Assembly: GCA_011634665.1 (NCBI GenBank) | Contig: WAEK01000001.1 | Coordinates: 289,001-353,000, forward strand | Direction of reading: 5' to 3' | Source: Mortierella sp. BCC40632 | Lineage: Eukaryota > Mortierellomycota > Mortierellomycetes > Mortierellales > Mortierellaceae | Length of the DNA: 64,000 nt | Shown here: positions 47,061-58,755 of the stretch, in pieces | Position numbering within the stretch: position 1 is the first letter of the stretch | Layout of the letters: each line of letters opens with the position of its first letter | The notes under the pieces: model-generated | The model's input: the letters and a program-made list of their open reading frames with translations, nothing else | Told to the model about the DNA's origin: nothing | Databases searched by the model: none | Program-made: the position numbers and the translations under genes

Positions 47061-48275
47061 CATAGAGCGTACAAGACCCAAAAAGAGAGCTGTTCTTCTT
47101 GCTCCGCCGTTTGTCTCTGCTGCTCTACAGTGAGAGAGAGAGAGAGAAGAGACCTGAATGGGCATTCGAGGATATCAAATGGATAATCGCATTTACCACA
47201 ATCCAATCTCAGCTCGGCCAAAGAGGCTTCGTGGGGTTGGGTTCTCTCCCCTTCTCTCGCACTTTCTCCCTTTGGTGTCCTTGCCTGTTTCTCAGCCCAA
47301 ACTGAGCGAGCTTATCTCTTTCCCGGACTAGACAACAAACATTCGCACTACCAACTCCTCTTGAGATTTTTTTTTTTATCCGATTGTCCGTGTCCGCGTC
47401 CGTGTCTGTATCCTAGAGAGAAAAAAAATTGAGAACATGTCCATCTCCACCTCGTCCCCGCGGAACGGAATCAGGCGTTTTCTTTTTTTTTTTACCAATG
47501 CACAGCGAAGAGAACATCCCCCTAGGACCTATTTTGCATATGTGTTCTCTCTCCTTTCTATCCGATTTTTTTTTTCCTTGCTTGACCTAGCCTAAAAAAT
47601 GGTGGGACTCGAGCTGTACGTATGTGAATGTGTTTTCACTCTTCTTTTTTCCTTTGCACTTTTTTTTCACACACAAAAAAGGATGGCTACAGTACACACC
47701 TCCTCCTTGAGTTATCACCCACCAATTACCACTGCATAAGCCATATGCATCCATGCACCCGAATCCGTGTCAACGTTGTCAAGATGGATTGGTTGTTTAT
47801 CAACGAAAAGAACAAAGTGAACGAACAAGTGGTATATATATATATATATATATTTGCCATGCGCTGCTCGGTGTATCATGAGCCAATTGTCATTGCCATG
47901 GACTCCAAAGATTCAGGCACGGTCCGGTTGGCTATCTCAACCACACACACGGTACCATGCATTTCTCTCCTTCCCTTTCTCTCCCTCTTTCCTCTTTCCT
48001 CTTTCCTCTTTCCTCTTTCCACGATAGACGATGAAACCCCGAGAGACGTCCGTGAAACGATAAAGAAGAAAGGACTAATGCGCAATGGGATGGAGAGTGA
48101 GCCTAAAAGGACACTCCTCATGTCTCGCTCGAGCCGACAGAGTTTGGAAAAGACGCACATGCAAAAGTAAGAGAGAGAACCTTTTTTTTTCTTGCTTTTA
48201 GCGCCGCTCTCTCTCTCTCTGTACCAACAGTGGTATCTCTTTCAAGAAGAGGTGATTTTTTATGGGTTGCATCGA

Positions 48276-48311
<36 letters not shown>

Positions 48312-49065
48312 AGAACATTCCTCTCTTTTTTTTGATTGAGAATGGATGTCAAGATAGACTTGGGAAAGGAGGTTTTTAGACCTGGGTGATGCGCACGAGG
48401 CGGAATAAGTCCCCAGAGGAGCTAACGATTAGTGAGTGAGAAACAATAGTAGAAAGAGGAAAAAGAAAAAAGAGAGGGGTGGGAGAGAGAGAGAAGGAGA
48501 GAGCGAGAAGGAGAGAGCGAGAGCGGAGTGGAGTGCTATACAAGAAGGAACATAGAAATTGAAAATGATCTCGAGAGTGAGAGAAAGATCAAAGTAAAAA
48601 AGTAAAAGAGTGAACGTCTATGGAGCGTCGATCAAAAGACGACAAAGTAAAAAAAAAAAAAAAAAAAAAAAAGAGAGAGAGAGAGAGCAAGAGAGTGGAG
48701 TGGAAAAAAAAGGAAGGAATGGTTGTGGTATTGGCGGGTTTTCTTGCTTCTTGTGATGGACGGAATGCCTTTCTTCTCTCCTTCCTTCCTTCCTTCCTTC
48801 CTTTCTTTTTTTTTTTTTTCTTTCTGTTATTTATGCATCGGCAAGATCCCTTAGGTCTCCCTAGCACTTTTCCCTTCCAAGACAGATGGCAAAAGGGAGC
48901 TTGTCCTCTTGGTCACTACGTGTTATACTTGACTGGTGGAGGGATACTTTGCCTCCTAAAACGGGAAATTAAAACAAAATAAATAAAAAAGACTCCTGTA
49001 AATATGAATCCAATGATCGGTGCTTTCTCTATCACTAAACAGCTCCGATGGTCACTCCAGGTTTC
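46817..49065. other. Spacer with low-complexity DNA and one unresolved coding-like stretch
   Basis: GA runs lie near 47019-47058 and 47131-47148, an (AT)n run near 47833-47854, poly-T near 48279-48311, and poly-A near 48649-48672. Plus-strand peptides at 47599-47619 and 48028-48170 suggest a small spliced gene (see the findings), but I could not close its model. Confidence 0.4.
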
Positions 49066-51677
49066 TTACTTCTTATGAGGACGGATGAATCCTGGGATGG
49101 GTGCGTCAGGGCGGCCATAAATATAGGTAGAGACGATGACGATTATAGCTCCAAGTTGGAACTGGATCGATGGCTCAAAGTCGAAAAAGTACACAGAGAT
49201 GATGCCCGAAATGATGATCGACAACGATGTCGCAAAGCCCTTTAGAATATTATCCGCGTACTTGACCACGACAGCGACCAAAAGTCCTCCCAGGGCCTGG
49301 TTCCCTACGACGACCCAGGTCATGAGCGAATAACCCTGGAGAAGTCCGCCTTCATAGATCCGCTGACGATCATAAAACATGGCCAAGAAACTGAAGAGTG
49401 ATCCAGAAATGCCGAGTTGCAGATTCCTGACCCACATATCTGCCTCGGCGCCCTTGAGGATCTTTTCAAAGAAACAACCTGCAAATCCAGACGAAACGCA
49501 CGAGGTCAAGACGGCGATCAAGCCAACGATCGGATTCTGGATCGGGCCCACCTCCTCTTCAAGAATGCCTCCAGTCGAATCCTGCATCTCTGCGCCCGCG
49601 TCACCCTCTGATCCATCGAGCATCTCCTCGGATTCCAATTCGTCCTTGGAATCAGACACAGAGGCGCCCGATCTTATTGAGCCAACGTTCTGAAGCTGGA
49701 CTAGAGTGACGCCGATCATCAACAGACACAACGCAAACCATTTTTGACGCGTCAATCTCCGGTTGAGCATCAAAACTGAGAAGATAGCGGTCGAGAGAAT
49801 TTTCATCTGGTAGGTGACCTGGAAGGTTGCCGCCTCAAGATTTGACAATGCCACAAAGAGCAGGTTGTTCTGCAATGCATACAATCCCGATGGCACAAAC
49901 ATCTTGACAATTTCTCCAGGCTGCTCCAGAACGTCTTTACGAATAATGTAGAGTGTCCTCGAAATAGACCTTGTTCTTTGGGCGATCATGAGAACGCAGG
50001 CAAATATCTTGAGGAGTTCTGCAAAAAAGACAGCTGTCGAGGCCAGGTACATGGGCCTATCTGGATCCACGTTAATGCGAGAATAGCGCATCATAAGAAC
50101 AAGTGTGCTGTTCTGGAAGAGCAGAATCAGTAGTGACAGGTGCTTCATCGATATGCCCATGAAAGTGCCCCCGTCATCTATTGGTATCAGTCAAAAAGGA
50201 AGAGCAAGAAGAAAAAAGAGTCAGTCTAGGCTATAATGAGACAACATACTGAGGATATGAAGAAGAAGAAAAAGAAGAAAAGGGAAGAGAGGCTCCTTTT
50301 TGGGGCAAAAAAAAAAAAAAAAAAAAAAAGATTTTCCAAAGAGTAAAATGCCCGCGGATGTTTAGTTGTTGCCAGGGCCAACACATGAGCCCATGCTTAG
50401 CGTGTTCAGAACCAGCTCCTAGTAATATGAGCCGCCACATCCAAGGAGCTCTGCGTTCTGTCATTGAGCCGGGTCGGGGTGAGCACAATAGTCCAAGGTC
50501 CTGATGGCAGTAGAGGTGGGTGGGTGAGGACTGTAACCTCCATGCGATGTTGTGATCGTGTCCCGTACTGATCTGGTGCAGGCCTTCCTCTCCACAAGAT
50601 CCTCCTCCTCACCCACCCACCCACACCTCTTTGCTCAAGAGAGATGACCACAAACCACAGCTGCCATTCCCCATCCCTAGTGTAAGCCTATGTTCATCGT
50701 AGTCTGCACCTTCCATCTCTCTCTCTGTTTTTCCTTCTTACTCTTTCTCTCTCTTTCTCTCTTTCTCTTTTTCTCTCTTTCTTTCTCTCTTGGATCCCTG
50801 TAGTGAGAGCATAAGAAAAGAAAACGAGGCATCTGAGATAGACAAGCGCACGGGTCCGCAAGATGCCATCTGAAATGCAGGCTACACCTTACACCAGACA
50901 GCGTCTCGTCCTATTTGTCGCACGACATCTCTTTCCTTTTTTTCTTTTTCTCTCCTTGAACATGGGGGAGATTTTTTTTTCTGTGGTCCCCTTTGGTCCC
51001 CTGGCTCCCCTGGTCCTGATTTCCTTTGAGCTACTTTTTTCTTTTTTCCTTTTCTTTCTCTTCTTCAAGCGTGCGTCCGTCCTAATTGAGTGTGGTGATG
51101 ATCAAAAGAACACGGATGCTCAGGAGTACAGGTTGGCGCCAAGCCCAGGCTAAGGGAGTAAGCGTGCACTTTAACTCCTGTGCGGTCATTGAAAAGGCAA
51201 AGCGTAGTTTTTTTGGTAACGCCTTTTTTTTCCCTCTCACTCTCTTGAACTCGCTCTCACACACGCACATCTTCTCTCTTTCATCCTCTGTTCATAGCTT
51301 GAGGTCTTTTCTTTTCTCTCTCCCTCTCTCCCTCCCTCTCTCTTTCTTTTCTCCTGGACTGGCTCTTTTGGGGGGTTTTTTTTGTTCTCCTTTGCAAGTG
51401 TCCTGAGATCCTGATTGCCCATTGTCCCGGCGCAGAGGATGGAGATGCGGCTCGGCAAGAGATCGCGAGTAGAGCTCTAGCCTGTCCACGAGAAAGAGAA
51501 AGAAAGAGAGCGAGCGAGAGCAAGAAAAGAAGAAAGAGAGAAAAGAGAGAAAAGTGGGAAACCCAATACAAAGAGATGTAAAGAGATGAAAGAAATAAAA
51601 AAGAAAGACTTACATTTGCCACGACCCTGCTGATGATGTATTGTCGGAAGTGATCCTTGATGCTTTTCTGAACTCAT
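49066..51677 (-). CDS. Nucleotide-sugar transporter of the SLC35A (UDP-GlcNAc/UDP-Gal/CMP-Sia) family
   Basis: Exon 2 (50177-49066) carries nearly all of the protein. Exon 1 (51677-51614, MSSEKHQGSLPTIHHQQGRG) is joined in phase by a 1436-bp intron (AAAT|gtaagt ... caatag|AT); 391 residues. Family signatures: SLLILLFQNSTLVLMMRYSR (helix 1), PSGLYALQNNLLFVALSNL, ATFQVTYQMKILSTAIFSVL, and near the end ADNILKGFATSLSIIISGI. About ten membrane helices with an acidic loop of about 60 residues in the middle (SKDELESEEMLDGSEGD). These Golgi/ER antiporters import UDP-sugars for glycosylation. Substrate is not readable from sequence; UDP-GlcNAc or UDP-galactose are most likely. Exon 1 is an inference. 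Confidence 0.88.
50178..51613. other. Large presumed intron of the transporter gene
   Basis: CT-rich DNA (about 50718-50790 and 51310-51350), a poly-A near 50309-50329, and no convincing internal gene. If exon 1 of the transporter is wrong, this is simply an intergenic spacer. Confidence 0.4.
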
Positions 51678-52990
51678 TGAATGTCTGTGACCAAGCGGAC
51701 CAGGAAGAAATACGGGTGTGGAGCGTGTATAACGGGAGAAAGAGAGGAGAGGAAACGTTATGGGAGTAGCGATGGAGTTGAGGATGAGAAACGTCGGGCA
51801 AGTCAGGGCGAGAATGAATATGAAGGAGTAAAAAAAAAAAATAATAATAATCACAACGCGAAATGAAAAAAAAAAGAAAGAAAGAACGAAAACCAGGCGA
51901 CGAACGAATTGGTTGGATGGATGGTTAGATGAATGGATGGATGGTTGAATGGATGGATGGTTGAATGGATGGATGATGGGAGATAAAAAGGACGACGGAC
52001 AGATGATGGAGACAGACAGACAGAGAGACAAATAGAGACAAATAGAGACTAATAGAGAGAGAAAGAAAAAAAAAAAAAAAAAAAAAGAAAGAGAGAGAGA
52101 GAGAAAGAGAGAAAGACAGAGAGAGAGAAGAGAAGAGAGCAAAGGAGATGGCGCTGCGACGAGCGGGAAAAGGGGGTGGTGGGGAAGAAAGATGAGAAAG
52201 AGGGCGGGTGGAGAGGAAAAGCATTAACGCAAGCTCGCAGCACGGCCAGGCCCGAATAGGGCTTCTCTTCTTTTTTTTTTCGCGTCTCTTTCTCTTTCGA
52301 ACACCACACGCACAACCATTCTATCTCTCTCTCTCACACACTTTCTCTCGCACACGAACTCGTCCTGGCCAGATGCCATCGCCAAAAAGGCTCCTGCTGT
52401 TCTCGCCGGTCCGCCCTTGTGTCTACTCCCTTTCTGTGGCCCTGACATGGTCTTTATGTCTCGCGACTGGCTCAGTGCTTGCGGTGTCTCGCTATCCGAA
52501 CTTGCATCCATACCCATCTTTCTATCCATCATCACATAATAGAGCAATCGCTCTCCCACGCTCCTCTCTTTCCTCGCCGATGTCTCGTCCTACCTTAGTC
52601 TCGTGCCAGGCACCTTTCGGGGGGTACCGTAATACGGCCATTGTCCCACGTATTACATGTTGTTCTCACAAAAGTGCGTCGGCCCCAACTGGGTAGTCCT
52701 CAGAGAGTAGAGAGAGCAACCTCTCACCCCGCCCTCTCGCCAGGCAGGCTCACACCGGTCGCCATGCGGTACCTCTCGTCCAGGAGCTCGCGCCAGCTCA
52801 TTCGTCGCAAAAACAAGGTTTACCTTGCTTTGCTTTGTCCACAGTTCCGCAGACAGACCTAACCGCAAAACAGAGAAATATGAACACAGCCAGTCCTGTG
52901 AAGCAATCACACCCTTCTTGCCCTGACATGACCTGAGTTGTCCTCTTTTTCTTTCTCTTTCTCCCTCAATCCACTCATTCATATTTCTAT

Positions 52991-53121
<131 letters not shown>

Positions 53122-54052
53122 GGGGAAGAGATGGCAAGGGACGGGGAGAGAAAGAGGAGGAAGAGAGAAGCTACACCGACTGGTCGAGTGGGGGGGGGGG
53201 AGGAAGGAGGAAGTGGAGGAGGAAGTGGAGGAGGAAGTGGAGTTCAGCCAAAATGTCAAGGGGAAACCCATGTCTTGCACTTGGATAGCACTACTGTCTC
53301 TCGGATCATATGTCGCACGGCCTGCTTCGCTCAGTCCTCCTCAGTCCAGTTGAACACCCTCCAAGTGGGTATGACAAGAAGAAGGACCCGAGCAGGAACA
53401 CGGCGAGGCACACGATCAGAAAATTGAGAAATAAGCTCGAGCGAACACGTACAACACATTGATATCATCCAACATTGTGAGGCAGGGCATGGCTCCAACT
53501 CTGGCGAGCAAGGCCCACAAGGCCCGGGCCAGGCCCAAAGACTGCATCCCCTCTCCCCCCTCCCAAAAAAAAATAACCTTCTACCGGGGATAAAGATGCA
53601 AAGCAAAAAAAAAAAAAAGTCAAGGACACAGGAGCAGAGCCTCTCTTTCCTCATTCGGAATTGACTCCACACCCACTTCTCAGATGCGCACTCGCCACCT
53701 TCATACACACCACACACATGGTGCATACTTGACTTGTTCTCGCTCTCTTTCTCTCTCGCTCTTCCTGTCTCTCCGAGTCGCTCCCAACACATGGTTTGAG
53801 TCGCCAACGCATCTTGATTATTTCAGGATTGCAACAGAGATGAGGAGCAGAGGATCCTGCTTCTGCTCCTGACCTGTATCAGCCCATGCACATCTTTTTT
53901 GCACCATAGGCTCCATCGCAGCTTTCGGCGTGGATTCGTTAAGCACGCTGAGTGGACTAGCGCAAAAGTCACCGTGCGGAGGCTGTTTCTGATAACACAA
54001 GCATTGGGTTCTGGCTCCTGGCTGCCCTGCCTGACCCTTCTCTGCTTCTTTC

Positions 54053-54056
<4 letters not shown>

Positions 54057-54103
<47 letters not shown>
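54057..54103. repeat. (CT)n microsatellite upstream of the rRNA dimethyltransferase gene
   Basis: An uninterrupted CT run of about 47 bases. Confidence 0.9.
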
Positions 54104-54108
<5 letters not shown>

Positions 54109-54332
54109 TTAATCTTTATACGAATGCATTTGACTCCATTGTGCCAAGCACTGGTCAGACTCGGGAGGCAGCTCTTGGGGACCGTGCATGCAGCAGCCCA
54201 GGCAAAGACTCTCCGCCCTCAGAACGCAGGGGGCTGAGAGGAGGGACGGCCTAATTTAGGCCAACCCTCTTTCTTTCTTTCTCACTCTCCTGCCGATTTT
54301 TTTTTTTTTTACATCCAAGCGCGAGACTCATA

Positions 54333-55786
54333 ATGGCCCACATCATTCCGCGTAAACTACCCCCACTTCCACCGATCAGTGATCTCATTCGCATCTATGG
54401 CCTCACTGCACAACAAAAGTTCTCACAAAACTTTATCCTAGACAAGAACGTGACAGGTCCGTAGTTGATGCATCGTCAGAATTGTTGCATGTCGAAGCGG
54501 ATCAGCATGAGCATCACCATGTCTGCCACAGGCTGGCTTATGACTCACATAACAAGGGGCTTTCTGGAACCCATGTCTCTCATTCGACTACTGTAGACAC
54601 AATTGCTAAGCATGCAAAAGTTTCTCTCCAGGACGACCTGATCGTAGAAGTTGGTCCAGGTAAGGTCGCACCCCTTCCTTCTTCCAAAGCGTCGTTCCTC
54701 AATCAACTTGTGATTCTCTCGTGCCTCAGCCAATGGCTCTCCTCATACTGGTCACGTTGCCCTTTGCTCCAACTCAGGTCCTGGCCTTCTTACAAGATCA
54801 ATCCTGGATGCTGGAGCAAGACGCGTAGTTGTTATTGAAAAGGATCCGCGATTCATCCCTACCTTGGAGGTAAACCTAATATACTTGTCGTTTGCTGTAC
54901 TTTTATTATTATTTTTTTTTTCCTTTTATGTAACACCAGTCATGCATTCCATGCTCAACCAACAAGTAGCAATTGAAAGAAGCCTCTGGAGATCGACTTA
55001 GTATCATCATGGGCGACATGCTCCAACTAGATCACCAAGATATCCTTAAAGCGGCGTCCAAAATCCCCCAGTACCCATTGTCATCCTATATCGAAGAACC
55101 ACAGGATCAAGACTTTGCTCAGGATTCCAACACGAGTCTGAAGCATGGGGATCTTGATCTGAACAAAGAGCATCAACAATACATCCAACGCCTTGAGGAT
55201 TCTATCGAAAAACCTTTTGATCCTTCCACATCAACAATTCGCATCCTAGGAAATTTGCCGTTTGGTGTGGCCACACCCTTGCTGGTTCAATGGATCAGGA
55301 TGATGAGCTTTCGTCAGGGACTCTTTCAGAACCTAAACAACAGGAAACACATCCAAGACAGGGATCTACTGTCCATGACTCTTATGTTCCAGCGTGAAGT
55401 AGCCGAAGGGATCGTTGCCTCACAAGATTCACCTGACAGAAGTCGACTTTCTATCATGACTCAGAGTCTGTGTGATGCCAAGATTGCGTACCGCCTGGCA
55501 TCAAGTGTATTTGTACCAAGGCCCAAGGTTGCTGCTGCTGTAGTACAGCTTGATGCAAAGAAGTCGCCGTTGATGGAAGGTAAGCGATTCTTGGGATGGA
55601 TTAGATGTAGGAAGAAGTAGAGGAGAGACTAATATGCCCTGCGGATCAAATTATGGAGGCAAAAAAAAAAAAGTCTCGGGTAGAGGCACTAGACCAACAG
55701 AATAGCTGGGGAGGAAAGGTGGGACATTGCCCAACTAAAACCAAATGCCTTTGAACAGACAGGGCTATATTCTTAACACATCATGT

Positions 55787-55820
<34 letters not shown>

Positions 55821-56084
55821 AATGGTTTATGGGGGGGGCATTTAGGTTCACTCGACGCATTGGAGGATGTAGCTCGGTACTTTTTCAACAAGCGACGGAA
55901 GACCATGGGTCATATGATCAAACGACTTGCCAAACAGACACCCGAGGTTGAACCGATCCTGGCTGAATGGATTGCGGAAACCGAGTTGGACCAAAACCTG
56001 AGATCAGATCAAATTTCAACCGAGGAGTATGTTATACTTGCCCAGAAACTAGATCGCGAGCAGATCAAGATTCCTTGGACATAA
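54333..56084 (+). CDS. rRNA adenine N6,N6-dimethyltransferase, KsgA/Dim1 family, TFB1M-like (probably mitochondrial)
   Basis: Five exons: 54333-54456, 54597-54659, 54778-54869, 54970-55579, 55846-56084; phases consistent; 375 residues. Conserved N-terminus KLPPLPPISDLIRIYGLTAQ followed by KFSQNFILDKN, as in TFB1M. SAM-binding motif I: VEVGPGPGLLTRSIL; motif II acidic residue in VVVIEKDPRF; the catalytic NxPF motif appears as LGNLPFGVATPLL. The C-terminal helical domain includes FFNKRRKTMGHMI. These enzymes dimethylate two adjacent adenines of the small-subunit rRNA 3' hairpin; the TFB1M branch acts in mitochondria. An insert of about 45 residues, rich in D/Q/E, sits before NLPF and is longer than usual. 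A nuclear DIM1 role is less likely given the N-terminus. Confidence 0.9.
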
Positions 56085-56483
56085 GGACTAGGATTTTCAC
56101 TCACATAGACAAAACAGCCAATAAATAAAAACACACCACCACCTCCACCCCCACGAATTGACTAAAGTAAAAGACAAGTCCCTACTTTTACAAATCTACA
56201 CTTGACGGGTCCCTCCTAGTGTTGCTATTATCAGCCGAGGCAGTGTAGGAAATGATCGAGATGTGGAGCGCGCAGGAGGGTCCTTTTTCATTTTTTTTTT
56301 CGAGACATTACTATACATGCAGTTGCTTTCTATGGGTGGGTGACTTCCATTGTTTTTTTTCCTGGTTCCTGCTCTAATGGGGCTCTGTAGAGTCAATATC
56401 CTGAAGAGTTGTCGTGGCCGAACAGATTTCAAAACATGATCCCTGGTATCGCCCCCAATATTTTTTGATCCAGATGACAAGAT

Positions 56484-57123
56484 TTAGAATCCAGAAGGAG
56501 CAGTACGGGGAATGGGGACCTTGGAAAAGTGAGGCACCTTGTGAACAGACTTGCGGTAGCCCTTGAAGGTTCTGCTAAAGACAGTGTACTTGTCCTTGGC
56601 AGGCATCTGTGCTTCCGTAGGCTCAGCCATAGCCTTGGTCTAGAGAATGGATATTTTGTTGTTGTCGATAGCGGCCCGAAAACAAGAGAATAAACCAGAG
56701 ATACTTAGTGGGTTGGCAAGGCACGAGTCCGTTTAGTTTCTATTTTTTTTTTTTCTTTTTCTTCAGTGGGGATCACCTTACCAAAGCATTGCACTGGACA
56801 CCCGAGTCATGAATCTTCTTGACAACATCATCGGCAGCCTTGAGACGCTTTCTAATGTTGGCCTTTTGCGTAGGGCTCAGGTCCATCTTCATACGAGCCT
56901 TCCTATTGACATGAGAGAGAAACAAGAAAGAAAAAAAAAGAAAAAAAAGCACGATCCTGATCAGGGCTACGAGTCTTTTTGTCCATGGTCCGGTAACAGC
57001 TGTTGTTCCACTGCCTGCTTAAAAATGAAAAGACAACGATTGACTCGGAGTCAATATGCCTTTGTTGTATTACCAGAGAAGACCTCCCTGGCTGATTGAT
57101 GATGCTCTGAATGCTCCAAACAT
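56484..57123 (-). CDS. MRPL31: Mitochondrial large-subunit ribosomal protein mL60 (MRPL31)
   Basis: Three exons: 57123-57074, 56902-56782, 56639-56484; phases consistent; 108 residues. Starts MFGAFRASSISQGGLLWK, the typical mL60 opening. The middle is LSPTQKANIRKRLKAADDVV, matching the basic L-S-x-x-x-K-x-R-x-R-K-R-L-x-x-V-D block. The end (YTVFSRTFKGYRKSVHKVPH) is followed by a basic tail SKVPIPRTAPSGF. It is a fungal-type mitochondrial ribosome component. Convergent with the TFB1M-like gene (400 bp between stops), so two mitochondrial-translation genes are neighbours. Confidence 0.88.
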
Positions 57124-58064
57124 GATGTTCTGGCCAAAAGTGGAGGGTAGGGGTGTGGGTGTGAGTGATGCGGAGCATCCCTCTTCCTCAAGAGCCAAAA
57201 AGGCACCGGCAGTCACGTTGACATAACAAAAGCATGCGCGCCTACCTCTCTTTTTTTCCGAAAAAAAAAAAGAAAGAAAAGTAGGCGTATGCTTGACAAA
57301 AGAAGTAAAGCTTTGCTAGGATCAGAGACTGGGCTTTCTCTCCTTCCTCCTCTCCATACTCATCTCCTTACTTCGAGAGAAGGATACTATGCCTTCCCTC
57401 GCTCAGGACCTTTCTTAGAACCGGAGCCCCAAGAGTCGTGTTCTGGCTCCCTCTTTCTTTTTCTTCTCTGGCTCATGAATAAACAAGCCACTCTTCAGTT
57501 AGTTAAAAGATTTCGCTGAGCGCAGAGAAGTCGAATCCCCCCTCCTTTCCCAAATCAATTCAAGGTACCCTCTCTTCTGATCTAACAGTCCCTCTCAGTT
57601 AGTGGAGAACTCTCATGGGATCACACTGAGCCGACCGAGCTAGTGCTCGACAGCTGTCGACCTTATTCCCATGGGCAATCAGGGCTCCTTCTTTTCATCT
57701 CTCTGTCAGCCATCGGGAACGCATCGATCCGTGTTCAGGACCATGGATACCTGCTCTCAGCCGCACATAGACACGGATGTCTGGATCGATGGATACTTCC
57801 TAGCTTGGATGGCTAGCTTGGATGCGTGCTGTCAAAAAAAAAAAAAAAAAAAAAAAAAAAGCAACTCAGCCCAACTAGTCCCTGCAGCAAATTCCTTCAA
57901 CGACCCTTTTCTTCCCACCCATTGTTCTAGACCTCACATCTAGTAGTCAACATACTCAACGACGCTCTATCGACAACTATTTAATCTGTAATCGCCACCT
58001 CTTCCTTATCTCCCTACCAATGCTGACTGTTTTGTTTTCTCCCTCCCTTTATTGCCATTGCTAG
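57124..58064. other. Spacer and presumed upstream region of eL41
   Basis: Contains poly-A near 57835-57860. From 57861 it is homologous to 63028 onwards. The last bases before the eL41 start read ATTGCTAG|ATG, a good 3' splice site, so an intron in the 5' UTR (or directly at the start codon) is likely. Confidence 0.5.
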
Positions 58065-58410
58065 ATGAGAGACAAGTGGAAGAAGAAGCGCGTTCGTCGC
58101 CTTAAGCGCAAAAGAAGAAAAATGAGAGCTCGCTCCAAGTAAACAAAGACGTTGATAGCAGCTGAAGCGCGGTTTCCCTCCTACCCCTTCCTCTGAGAGT
58201 CCGATCCTCCCTATCATTGGGCCTCCCCTCCAGCAACACTGGAAATATGAATCCAAGACGGATCAGGCCCGTCGTTCCTCCTTTTTAGGCGAGAAACGGA
58301 CCCAAAGAAAGAAAGAAAAGGGTGGTGGCACCAGTCATTGTTCCAACCCAATCCTAGCATAAATAAAACACCTAAAAAAAAAATGGCGCCCGTTTGCTCA
58401 AAGAGTTCGA
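57861..58410. repeat. Direct repeat, functional copy: eL41 locus duplicated at 63028-63490
   Basis: Matching words in the same order in both copies: ACTCAGCC, TTCTAGA/ACTCTAGA, CATCTAGTAGTCA versus TGTCTAGTAGTCA, AACGACGCTCT versus AATAACGCTCT, AATGCT-AC-G, AAGTAAACAAAG, GGTGGTGGCA, and GTTTGCTCAAAGA versus TGTGCTCAAAGA. Both copies are in the same orientation. Confidence 0.75.
58065..58142 (+). CDS. RPL41: 60S ribosomal protein eL41 (RPL41), 25 residues
   Basis: A complete 25-codon frame with MRDKWKKKRVRRLKRKRRKM as its first 20 residues, then RARSK and TAA. It is unmistakable as eL41, the smallest and most basic cytosolic ribosomal protein, a single helix at the subunit interface. TAG directly precedes the ATG, consistent with an intron ending there. 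A decayed copy of the whole locus lies about 5 kb downstream (63028-63490). Confidence 0.97.
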   Translation: MRDKWKKKRVRRLKRKRRKMRARSK

Positions 58411-58723
58411 ACCAGTGCTTTTGCTCGAGTGGATACGCGTGAACGAAGAAAAATATATTGGTAATAGACTTTGAGTAGAGTTCTTGAGGTTGCCTTCTCA
58501 AGTGGCAAGCCCTTTTTTTTTATGGAGTTGGCACAAAAAAGAAACCATGCCAAGAGAATCTACCGCCCACACACGACCTTTCACATCCCTTGAGTCACGC
58601 GAGAGGAGCAGGGAGGTTGGGCATATCTTTTTTTGTTATTCTTGGGTGCTTTGTTTTCCTCATTTCTCTCAAGATAAACAAACTATCTTTGCGCAGACAC
58701 CTTGTCATATTAGAGAGTCTCTC

Positions 58724-58755
<32 letters not shown>

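Noticed and set aside
58380..58440. GGTTCGAAC on the minus strand, tRNA T-loop-like
   Set aside because: The flanking T-stem does not pair and no acceptor or anticodon arms can be built.
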